From Planctomycetota bacterium (GTDB lineage Bacteria; Planctomycetota; UBA1135; JALUZX01): DNA of 6,127 bases. The DNA lies in assembly GCA_027011425.1 (NCBI GenBank), contig JALUZX010000734.1, forward strand, positions 1 to 6,127, read 5' to 3'. The notes beneath the pieces were generated by a model that was given only the letters and a program-made list of their open reading frames with translations, ran no database searches and had not been told where the DNA came from. Position numbers and translations under genes: made by a program. The stretch's first letter is position 1; each line of letters starts with the position of its first letter. This document shows positions 1 through 6,127 of this stretch, piece after piece.

Positions 1-2
1 GG

Positions 3-1157
3 ATGGGCCTTCCCACGGGGGAGGGCCTTTTCGCCATGCCCGCCGACCCGAGGGTCATGGATTTCACCCGTCCCTGGGAACTCCCCATATACGCCGTCTT
101 GGGCGTGGTCTGCGCCCTGGTGGGCCTGGTCTACATCAAGTTCTTCTACGGCTCCAGGGACCGTTTCTTCCACAAGTTGACCTTCATCCCACTCACCATG
201 CGCCCCGCCGTGGGAGGGCTTATGCTGGGCCTGCTCGCCGTGTTCCTCGGCCGGGAACTCGGCTTCGGCGGGGCCAATATCATGGGCGGCGGCTACGGAG
301 TCATCCAGTTGGCCATCAACGGAGTCCTTCCCGTCTGGGTGATGGGTGTCCTCGCCCTGGGGAAGATCATGGCCACTTCCTTCACCATCTCTTCGGGCGG
401 CTCGGGTGGGGTCTTCGCCCCGAGCCTGGTGGTGGGCGCCCTTCTCGGGGGGATCGTGGGGCACCTGGCCCAGAGCCTGGGGTTGGTGGAGCACGCGGCC
501 CCCTTCGTCCTGGTCGGGATGGGCGGTTTTTTCGGGGGAGTGGCCAAGGTGCCCATCACGTCGGTGATCATGGTCTCGGAGATGACCAAGTCCTACGGGC
601 TCCTCGCCCCGCTGATGCTGGTCTGCACCGTCTCCTTCCTCCTGATCCGCCGGTGGACCCTCTACGAGGAGCAGGTTCCGACCCGCCTGGATTCCCAGGC
701 CCACCGGGGGGACTTCGTGGCGGATTTCCTCCAGGAGCTGCAGGTGGGGGAGGTCATGGAGACCAAGGATCTTCCCCCCTTCATCAAGACGGGAACCCCC
801 CTGAGGGATATCATGCACCTGGTTTCCCAGGAAGAGCACGAGACCTTCCCCGTCGTGGACGGGGAGGGACGCATGGTGGGGGTGATCACGCTCGCGGAGG
901 TCCGGCGTGTGATTACCGAGCAAGTAATCTGGGACCTGGTCGTGGTGGAGGAGTTCCTCCAGGAGCAGGTGGAGCCCGTCTTTCCATCCCACGACCTGCA
1001 TACCGCCTTGAGGAGGCTCACCCGGGGATCGGTGGAAGAGCTTCCCGTCGTAGCCGAGGAGGAACCCGAACGGGTGGTGGGCATGATCTCGAGGAAGGAC
1101 GTGATCGCCGCCTACGACAGGATGGTCCAGTCCGCGGGCGAAGTGAGGTGGAGTTGA
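3..1157 (+). CDS. CLC-family chloride channel/transporter with two C-terminal CBS domains (5'-truncated by window edge)
   Basis: Membrane protein of the CLC family, which moves chloride or other anions as a channel or Cl-/H+ antiporter. The visible part is 384 residues in frame from base 3 and corresponds to the C-terminal half of the transporter. The N-terminal half, including the GSGIP and GREGP (gating Glu) motifs, must lie upstream, so the ATG at base 3 is probably internal. Several hydrophobic helices are seen, roughly at residues 27-49, 66-84, 105-125, 140-160, 167-190 and 198-217. The selectivity-filter segment GGVFAP is at 135-140, and GMGGFFGG and VSEMT, typical of later helices, are at 172-179 and 191-195. 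Y221 (LYEEQVPTRL) aligns with the anion-coordinating Tyr445 of E. coli ClcA. Two CBS domains follow: about 250-305 (FPVVDGEG, VGVITLAEV) and about 312-373 (ELPVV, VGMISRKDV). Such domains often bind adenine nucleotides and regulate the channel. The gene ends 3 bp before the Enzyme I-like gene. Family assignment is firm; transporter versus channel mode is not decidable here. Confidence 0.93.
   Translation: MGLPTGEGLFAMPADPRVMDFTRPWELPIYAVLGVVCALVGLVYIKFFYGSRDRFFHKLTFIPLTMRPAVGGLMLGLLAVFLGRELGFGGANIMGGGYGVIQLAINGVLPVWVMGVLALGKIMATSFTISSGGSGGVFAPSLVVGALLGGIVGHLAQSLGLVEHAAPFVLVGMGGFFGGVAKVPITSVIMVSEMTKSYGLLAPLMLVCTVSFLLIRRWTLYEEQVPTRLDSQAHRGDFVADFLQELQVGEVMETKDLPPFIKTGTPLRDIMHLVSQEEHETFPVVDGEGRMVGVITLAEVRRVITEQVIWDLVVVEEFLQEQVEPVFPSHDLHTALRRLTRGSVEELPVVAEEEPERVVGMISRKDVIAAYDRMVQSAGEVRWS
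1145..1152 (+). promoter_or_regulatory. Ribosome binding site for the Enzyme I-like gene
   Basis: The sequence GAGGTGGA lies 8 nt before the ATG at 1161 and inside the last codons of the CLC gene. It is a good Shine-Dalgarno match at normal spacing. It supports this start and suggests that the two genes are translated from one message. Confidence 0.7.
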
Positions 1158-1160
1158 GCC

Positions 1161-2867
1161 ATGGGTGACCGACTGCGCGGGATTCCCGTTTCTCCCGGGG
1201 TGGCCATGGGGCCTCTCCATTTCAAGTGGGACCGGATCGAGGAGGAGAAAGGGCGCCATATCCTCGCCCACAGGGTTGAAGAGGAAGTGGAGAGATTCCG
1301 GAGCGCCGTGAAGATGGCGCGGCTGGAGCTGGAGGAACTCCGCCAGCGCCACGGAGGCACAATGAAGGAAGGGGACATCCAGATCCTGGACGTCCATTCC
1401 GCCTACCTCCAGGACCCGTCCTTTTTGGAATCAGTGGAGCGCATCATCCGCAAGGAGCTTCTCAGGGGGGAGAGCGCCGTGGCCCGGGTGGTGGCGGAGT
1501 TCGAGAGGGTCATGGATCTGGTGGAGGACCAGGCCTTGAAGGAGCGGGCCGAGGACCTGAGGGACGTGGGACTCAGGGTGCTCCGGTGGATGAAGGTGGA
1601 GGAGATCGAGGACGGGCAGGCCCCGCCGGAGCCCACCGAACCTTACGTTCTGGCGGCGCGCAGGCTTTCGGTCTCCGACATGTTTTCCCTGGACAGGAAG
1701 CTGGTGCTCGGAATCCTCGCCGAGGAGGGAAGCGGGACCTCCCACGCGGCCATCCTGGCGAGGTCCATGCGCATTCCCACCTTGACGGGCGTGGAGGACC
1801 TCTTCGAAAGGGCGGGGGAGGGGGACGTGGTGATCCTGGATGCCTCGGAGGGGGTGGTCCGGGTGAACCCGGACGAACGGGTCTTGAGGGAGTTCGAGGA
1901 AGCCGCCTCTTCACTTTCCCCCGTGGAAGCGGGAATCCCCGCAGGGGAATGGGGGACCCGGGACGGGGAGCCCGTGGTCGTCGTGGGGAGTTGCGGAACC
2001 CTGGCGGACGTGGACCGTTGCGCGGAGCTGGGGCTGGGAGGAATCGGTGTCTACAGGACGGAGCTGCTCTTCGTCGCCGAGGAGCGCCCTTCCGAAGAGA
2101 TGGCCTTCCACCATTACAGGGAGGTGCTCAAGAGGGCGGGGGGAGCGCCTGTGACCTTCCGGCTTTTGAACGCGGAGATCCGGTGCCTCGAGAACGGCGT
2201 GGAGGAGCGGAATCCCTCCCTGGGGCTCCGCGCGATCCGGGCGCTCTTCCACAAGCCGGAACTCCTGGGCCTCCAACTCCGTGCCCTGCTGAGGGCCGCC
2301 GCCGGGGATTCCCTGAACATCCTGGTTCCCTTCGTCACCACCCGGGAAGACCTGCGCCGGGTCCGGCAGGCCCTGGATGAGGAACGGGAAGCCCTGGCCG
2401 GGGAGGGGAAGGGGCTTCCTTCCGAGGTCCATGTCGGGATCTGCGTGGACGTGCCCGCCACGGCCCTGGCCCTTTCGGACTTTCTCGGGGAGGCGGATTT
2501 CGTCGTGGTCGGGCTGGACGACCTGACCCAGTACCTCCTTGCCGCGGACAGGGATTCCCTTTCGGTCCGCCCCTGGTTCCAGGCCTGTCACCCCGGCCTC
2601 TTCCGCCTCCTGGCGGGGCTCTACCAGGCGGCCCGGGAGAGGAACGTGCCTATCGGGCTCTTCGGAGAGAATGCGGCCGACCAGGTCTCGCTTCCCTTCT
2701 TCATCGGCGCGGGATACCGGTCCTTCTCCATTTCCCCAGTGAGGGTCCCGTCCTTCCTCCGGGCCCTGTCTTCCCTGGAGACGGGCCGTTGCCGGGACCT
2801 GGCTTCCAAGGCTCTCACCTTGGGCTCGGCCGAGGAGATCCGGGCCCTCCTGGCCTCCTCAGCCTGA
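1161..2867 (+). CDS. Enzyme I-like phosphoenolpyruvate-protein phosphotransferase with altered PEP-site residues
   Basis: Complete 568-residue protein, close to the usual length of cytosolic PTS Enzyme I (about 575). That enzyme takes phosphate from PEP onto a histidine and passes it to HPr. It has no N-terminal GAF domain, so it resembles PtsI rather than PtsP. Order of parts: the start RGIPVSPGVAMGP (6-18); a helical HPr-binding region (about 30-145); the phosphohistidine swivel domain with GTSHAAILARS (192-202, H195 the phospho-acceptor); and a C-terminal PEP-binding barrel (about 265-560). Kept in the barrel are YRTELLF (R299), R334, NPSLGLRAIR (351-360), DLTQY (454-458) and R464. Changed relative to classical Enzyme I: the DIGGDK loop after R334 reads LLNAEIR; the VEIP Glu is Asp (D430 in VDVP); the TND Asn is Asp (D453); and the catalytic Cys of MCGE is Phe (F501 in LFGE). 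It may therefore be slow, use another donor, or act as a regulator. No HPr or EII gene is visible. The start is fixed by the ribosome binding site and the standard family N-terminus. Confidence 0.9.
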   Translation: MGDRLRGIPVSPGVAMGPLHFKWDRIEEEKGRHILAHRVEEEVERFRSAVKMARLELEELRQRHGGTMKEGDIQILDVHSAYLQDPSFLESVERIIRKELLRGESAVARVVAEFERVMDLVEDQALKERAEDLRDVGLRVLRWMKVEEIEDGQAPPEPTEPYVLAARRLSVSDMFSLDRKLVLGILAEEGSGTSHAAILARSMRIPTLTGVEDLFERAGEGDVVILDASEGVVRVNPDERVLREFEEAASSLSPVEAGIPAGEWGTRDGEPVVVVGSCGTLADVDRCAELGLGGIGVYRTELLFVAEERPSEEMAFHHYREVLKRAGGAPVTFRLLNAEIRCLENGVEERNPSLGLRAIRALFHKPELLGLQLRALLRAAAGDSLNILVPFVTTREDLRRVRQALDEEREALAGEGKGLPSEVHVGICVDVPATALALSDFLGEADFVVVGLDDLTQYLLAADRDSLSVRPWFQACHPGLFRLLAGLYQAARERNVPIGLFGENAADQVSLPFFIGAGYRSFSISPVRVPSFLRALSSLETGRCRDLASKALTLGSAEEIRALLASSA

Positions 2868-2910
2868 GCGGAGCGGAAGGAGGGGGCGGCGCTTCGCTCC
2901 GTTCCTCAGG
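2863..2910. terminator. Imperfect inverted repeat between convergent genes, possible bidirectional terminator
   Basis: The arms 2863-2875 (CCTGAGCGGAGCG) and 2895-2910 pair over 13 bp with a 3-nt bulge (TTC, 2902-2904). The loop is about 19 nt and may be shortened by a G-T and an A-T pair at its base. The structure spans the stop codon of the Enzyme I-like gene and lies just beyond the stop of the kinase gene, where a shared terminator would be expected. There is no T-tract on either strand, so a classical intrinsic terminator is not proven. It could also be an mRNA 3'-end stabiliser or chance pairing in GC-rich DNA. Confidence 0.4.
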
Positions 2911-2916
2911 CGCCTC

Positions 2917-5900
2917 CTACATGCCTCCCAGGATGTGGGCATACTCCCTGCGCTCCTTGGGGGTGAAATCCCGCGGGCAGATCCGGTCCGCCAACCGGAG
3001 GATTTCTCCGGGCCGGACCTCCCAGATTCTGGCCGTGCCGTCGAAGGAACAGGTGAGGACCCGGTTTCCCGAGGGGGAGAAGCGGGCGCAGGTGAGGGGG
3101 GCCGCGTGTCCCTTGAGAACCTGGAGGGGAACGCCTTGGTCCGTCCAGATCCTGGCCGTGGCGTCCTTGGATGCCGTCACGATCCTCTTCCCGTCGGGCG
3201 AGAATTCCGCCCAGGTCACTTCCCTCGTGTGGCCCAGAAGAACCGCCAGGACCCGGCCGTGAAGGTCCCGGATCTTCACCTTTCCGTCCTTGGTGGCCGA
3301 GAGAATACGTTCGCCCCGGGGCCCGAATCGGGCGAAGGTGACAAGGGTGCCCCTCTCGCGGAAACCGAGAACCTTCTTCCCAAGAGGTTCCCATACCAGG
3401 ACCTTCCTGTCCATTACGGTGTAGAGAACGTGTTTCCCGTCGGGCGAGAAATCCACGCAGGGTATGCTCCCGGCGATCCGTGGAAAGACCCGGAGCCGCC
3501 GCCCCGTCCTGCTCCAGAGGCAAGTGGAACCTCCGGCCCGGGAGCAGAGGATCTCCTCCTCATCGGGGGAGAAAGCCGCCGGGCAGGCGCTTCCCTTGCC
3601 GTTGGGAAAGGCGAAGGTCTTCCGTTTCCTTCCCTTCCGGTCCACGAGGAAAAGGGCGGCCGGGTTGCAGGAGACCAGGAAGAGATCGCCTTTCCGGTTG
3701 GCCGTGACTCCACGGATTTTCCCGGTGAAGAAGGCGTGGACCAGTCTACCCCGGCCATCCCAGAGGCGGAGTCCTCCGTCGTGGGCGCCGGTTGCCACAA
3801 GCTTCCCGGTGGAAAGAAAGACCCCGCATTCCACCTTGGGTGGGAGCGCCCCGATCCGGCCGGCCGGGAGCGTGTGGTCCAACAAGGGGTATCGTCCGGG
3901 GAGGAGGGACCAGAGGCGGGCGGAACCGTCGCTGGAGGCCGTCGCCACGTGTTTCCCGTCGGGAGAGAAGACGGCATCCTGGAGCAAGTCGAAGTGTCCC
4001 TTGAGGCGATGGAGAAACCTGGGCCTGAGGTCGTAGATTTCCACCAGGGAATGGGAATAGACGAGCATGATTCGTTTCCCGGATGGGGAGAATCGAGCCC
4101 CCAGAAGGCCCGCCCTTCCTCCCAGGATCCATCGGGCCTTCCCGGCGGTCAGGTCCCACAGGCGGACGGTCCGATCGATTCCTGCGGTGAGGAGCGTCCT
4201 GCCGTCCGGAGAAAAGCGGGCCGAAAAGATCCTTCTTCCCCCGCCGTCCAGGGTGGACAGGAGGCGGCCCCGGCGGCTCCAGATTTTCAGGATGCCGTTC
4301 TTCGAGGCAGTGACGAACCTGGTTCCGTCGGCCGAGAAAGAGATCGTGGAGACCTGGTATTTCGGATCTTTCCATTCCTCCAGGATTTTTCCCCGGCCGT
4401 CGTAGACAAGGAGTCTTCCCGATGTGTCGCCCCGGACCAGGGCCTTTCCGTCGGGGGAGGCGGCGAAAAAGGTGGAGGACACGCACGGCTCCGGAAGCAG
4501 GACCTGTTTTCTTCCCCAGAGGGAGATGATGGCGGCCCGTTTGCCGGCCCCCCAGCAGAGAAGAAATCCCCCTTTTCCCGAGGCCAGAAAGCGGGTCTCC
4601 CCGGCGGGACAGGGGTGGAGGGATCCTTGTTTCCGGGCCGAGGCGGTCCAGGTCTCGACCCTTCCTTTCTGGTCCACCGTAAGGACAAGCTCCCCAGGGG
4701 GGACGAAGAAGGCCTTTAGGACAAAACGGTCCTTCGGCCCGATCTTTCCGAGCAAGCTGCCTTCCGGGGTCCAGATCCGGGCGACACCACCGGCGGACCT
4801 GGTGAGGATCTTCTTTCCGGAAGGAGAGAAGCTCACATCCTTCATCGGCCCTTCACCGCCGGGAAAGACGGCCCTTTCCTGGAGGGAGGCCAGGACCCTC
4901 TGGACCTGGGAGAGGGTCTGGTAGAGGGGGGCCTTCCTCAAGGCGGCCCGGGCAAGGAGGAGGGAGAGAATCTGGTCTTTTCCGAAGACCTGGGCCGATG
5001 CCCGGGCCAGGGCTAGGGCCTGGGTCTCCCGCAAGAGGACCCGGTTCCGCCGGTTCGCTTCCCGCAGGTCTTCCAGGAGAACTCCCGAAAGGATCAGGGC
5101 CAGGAGGAGGACGAAGAATGTGGCCGTAAAGAGGGGATTCCTCCGGATCCAGCGGCGGGTCTTGCGGGCGGCCGAAAGAGGGCGGGCCTGGACGGGTTGG
5201 GCCTTGCGCACTCTTTCCAGGTCGCCGGCGAACTCCAGGCAGCTCTGGTATCTTTTTCCCGGATCTTCCTCCATGGCCGTGGCGATGACCAGGCACAAGT
5301 CCCTGGGGATCCCGGGATCCAGGGAACGGGGATGGGGATAGTGCCCGGAAAGGATGTTCTCCCGGACCCTTTCCAGGGTGGGCCCTTGAAAGGGCTTCTG
5401 GCCCGTGAGGCATTCGTAGAGGGTCACCCCGAGGGAGTAGACGTCGCCTTGGCGCGTGGGAGGAGCCGGGTGGGGCTGGAGCCTTTCCGGCGGCATGTAA
5501 TCGGGGGTGCCCCGGAAGCCGGGGAAGATGGAGCTTGCTTCCGGCTCCCTTCCTTCGTGGCCGGCCATGTCGAAATCCAGGATCACGGGTCTGTCCTGGG
5601 GGGTGATCAGGATGTTGCTCGGCTTGATGTCCCCGTGGACCAGGCCGGCCTGGTGGGCCGAGTGGATGGCACGGGCCGTTTCCGCGAGGATGGAAAGGAC
5701 CGTATCCCTGAAGCCGGGGTTCCCGGGTTGGAACCGCCCGCGGATCCAGGCCGCCAAGGTCTCTCCCTCGATGTAGGGCATCACCAGGTAGGGAACGCCC
5801 CCGGATTCGCCCGTTTCGAAGATGGGGCAGATGGCCGGGTGGCGGATCCCGGCGGCGGCCCGTGCCTCGGCAAGGAGCCTCTCCTTGGCGCCGGAGAAAA

Positions 5901-6090
5901 AGAGGGAGCCCGGCCGGATCAACTTGAGGGCCACCCGCCTGCACAAGGAGATCTGCTCGGCCAGGTAGACTTCAGTGGCCCCTCCCCCCCCGAGCTTCCG
6001 GATCAGGCGGAAGTCCCCGAGCACGCTGGATAGCCGGGGCGGCTTCTTGCGGGGGTGCGGCAGGCGCCGCTTGGGGTCGATGGGATTCAT
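2917..6090 (-). CDS. Membrane-anchored Ser/Thr protein kinase with C-terminal WD40 repeats (atypical HGD/DFD motifs)
   Basis: A 1057-residue protein with a basic N-terminus and a Hanks-type kinase domain at about 27-295. Recognised parts are the P-loop LGGGGATEVY (33-42), VALK with ATP-anchoring K56, alpha-C Glu E75, the catalytic loop HGDIKPSN (152-159; D154, K156, N159), Mg-binding D172 in DFDMAG, GTPDYMPPE (194-202), DVYSLG with D216, and R280. Three motifs deviate: the third P-loop glycine is T39, HRD is HGD, and DFG is DFD. A basic stretch (TRRWIRRNP, 311-319) leads into one transmembrane helix (about 319-339). A charged helical region follows (340-408), of the kind that precedes WD40 arrays in large bacterial proteins, then about fifteen WD40-like repeats (416-1028), enough for two seven-bladed propellers. 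By the positive-inside rule the kinase is likely cytoplasmic and the propellers outside the inner membrane; this is inference. The family phosphorylates Ser/Thr in response to signals, and WD40 propellers usually bind proteins. The ATG at 6090 lacks a convincing Shine-Dalgarno, and the frame stays open to the window edge, so the true start could lie further upstream. Substrate and signal are unknown. Confidence 0.9.
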   Translation of the reverse strand: MNPIDPKRRLPHPRKKPPRLSSVLGDFRLIRKLGGGGATEVYLAEQISLCRRVALKLIRPGSLFFSGAKERLLAEARAAAGIRHPAICPIFETGESGGVPYLVMPYIEGETLAAWIRGRFQPGNPGFRDTVLSILAETARAIHSAHQAGLVHGDIKPSNILITPQDRPVILDFDMAGHEGREPEASSIFPGFRGTPDYMPPERLQPHPAPPTRQGDVYSLGVTLYECLTGQKPFQGPTLERVRENILSGHYPHPRSLDPGIPRDLCLVIATAMEEDPGKRYQSCLEFAGDLERVRKAQPVQARPLSAARKTRRWIRRNPLFTATFFVLLLALILSGVLLEDLREANRRNRVLLRETQALALARASAQVFGKDQILSLLLARAALRKAPLYQTLSQVQRVLASLQERAVFPGGEGPMKDVSFSPSGKKILTRSAGGVARIWTPEGSLLGKIGPKDRFVLKAFFVPPGELVLTVDQKGRVETWTASARKQGSLHPCPAGETRFLASGKGGFLLCWGAGKRAAIISLWGRKQVLLPEPCVSSTFFAASPDGKALVRGDTSGRLLVYDGRGKILEEWKDPKYQVSTISFSADGTRFVTASKNGILKIWSRRGRLLSTLDGGGRRIFSARFSPDGRTLLTAGIDRTVRLWDLTAGKARWILGGRAGLLGARFSPSGKRIMLVYSHSLVEIYDLRPRFLHRLKGHFDLLQDAVFSPDGKHVATASSDGSARLWSLLPGRYPLLDHTLPAGRIGALPPKVECGVFLSTGKLVATGAHDGGLRLWDGRGRLVHAFFTGKIRGVTANRKGDLFLVSCNPAALFLVDRKGRKRKTFAFPNGKGSACPAAFSPDEEEILCSRAGGSTCLWSRTGRRLRVFPRIAGSIPCVDFSPDGKHVLYTVMDRKVLVWEPLGKKVLGFRERGTLVTFARFGPRGERILSATKDGKVKIRDLHGRVLAVLLGHTREVTWAEFSPDGKRIVTASKDATARIWTDQGVPLQVLKGHAAPLTCARFSPSGNRVLTCSFDGTARIWEVRPGEILRLADRICPRDFTPKERREYAHILGGM
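3007..4845 (-). repeat. Array of about 15 WD40-like repeats within the kinase gene
   Basis: Each unit contains a segment like FSPDGKRIVTASKDATARIW followed by a variable loop, often ending in a short RG-type turn. Units begin near residues 416, 457, 498, 537, 580, 621, 662, 702, 753, 792, 835, 876, 917, 958 and 999. Spacing is mostly about 41 residues. The best units are those near 580, 621, 702, 958 and 999. The units near 457, 498 and 792 are degenerate. Canonical terminal WD/IW pairs are present in most. Only two or three units have a GH dipeptide at their start (KGHF, LGHT, KGHA). Confidence 0.85.
5074..5136 (-). other. Transmembrane helix segment of the kinase
   Basis: Residues about 319-339 form an uninterrupted hydrophobic stretch (FTATFFVLLLALILSGVLL) preceded by five arginines or lysines in ten residues. 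It separates the kinase domain from the WD40 array and is the only strong membrane segment in the protein. Confidence 0.85.
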
Positions 6091-6127
6091 GGGCAGGGTG
6101 AACGATCCTTTTCCAATGAGAAGGAAA
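6091..6127 (-). other. Upstream edge of the kinase gene, no clear regulatory site
   Basis: These 37 bases precede the chosen ATG. The only purine-rich candidate (AAGGA, 6106-6110 on the minus strand) is 15 nt from the ATG, which is too far for a good ribosome binding site. No in-frame stop occurs between the ATG and the window edge, so an upstream start cannot be excluded. No promoter can be called from so short a piece. Confidence 0.5.

Noticed and set aside
653..1168. A 171-codon plus-strand open frame overlapping the CBS domains
   Set aside because: It is the +2 shadow of the CLC gene, rich in Gly, Arg and Pro. The CBS motifs are in the other frame.
1911..2591. A 226-codon minus-strand open frame inside the Enzyme I-like gene
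   Set aside because: It is antisense to the PEP-binding barrel, with Gly/Pro-rich composition and no family features; a shadow of the real gene.
1161..2867. Possible pseudogene status of the Enzyme I-like gene because of lost catalytic residues
   Set aside because: The frame is intact over the full family length with a good ribosome binding site, the phosphohistidine is kept, and the substitutions are confined to particular motifs, so it looks like a diverged but maintained gene.
2935..4719. A 594-codon open frame on the plus strand, antisense to the WD40 part of the kinase gene
   Set aside because: Its product is low-complexity, rich in Gly, Pro, Arg and Glu, with no recognisable domain. 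The opposite strand encodes clear WD40 repeats. Long antisense frames are expected in GC-rich coding DNA.
3007..4845. Regular spacing of similar sequence that could suggest a CRISPR array or DNA tandem repeat
   Set aside because: The period (about 123 bp) is a protein-level WD40 repeat in one open reading frame. The DNA units are diverged, and there are no short identical repeats separated by unique spacers.
5197..6033. A 278-codon open frame on the plus strand, antisense to the kinase domain
   Set aside because: It is the mirror of the conserved kinase motifs, carries no domain of its own, and has no convincing ribosome binding site.

Overview
The window is GC-rich, almost wholly coding DNA with three genes. 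Two lie on the plus strand: the 3' part of a CLC-type chloride channel/transporter gene with two C-terminal CBS domains, and a complete gene for a phosphoenolpyruvate-protein phosphotransferase (Enzyme I)-like protein. They are 3 bp apart and look co-transcribed. A third, large gene on the minus strand converges on them. It encodes a 1057-residue membrane-anchored protein with an N-terminal Hanks-type Ser/Thr kinase domain, one transmembrane helix and about fifteen WD40-type repeats.

Kinase-TM-WD40 proteins with a basic 'RRWxRRNP'-like stretch before the membrane helix are common in Planctomycetota and occur in some other large-genome bacteria such as Acidobacteriota and Myxococcota. A planctomycete-like source is my best guess. 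It rests on domain architecture and style only; there is no rRNA or marker gene here.

Layout: 1-1157 CLC-CBS (5' end outside the window); 1161-2867 Enzyme I-like, with a good ribosome binding site inside the end of the CLC gene; 2868-2916 a short convergent gap whose flanks form an imperfect inverted repeat that may be a shared terminator; 2917-6090 the kinase-WD40 gene, read leftwards; 6091-6127 the start of its upstream region. No RNA genes, mobile elements, CRISPR arrays or attachment sites were seen. No gap exceeds 50 bp.

The main points of interest are catalytic. The Enzyme I-like protein keeps the phospho-accepting histidine (H195) and several PEP-site arginines. It has lost the conserved catalytic cysteine (Phe at that place), the Asn of the 'TNDLTQY' motif (Asp), the 'DIGGDK' loop and the 'VEIP' glutamate (Asp). 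The kinase has HGD instead of HRD, DFD instead of DFG, and a P-loop lacking its third glycine, while the catalytic Lys, Glu, both Asp and Asn are kept. Two divergent phosphotransfer enzymes thus sit end to end. Any functional link between them, or with anion transport, is speculation. I found no clear evidence of a wholly new multi-gene system in this window.
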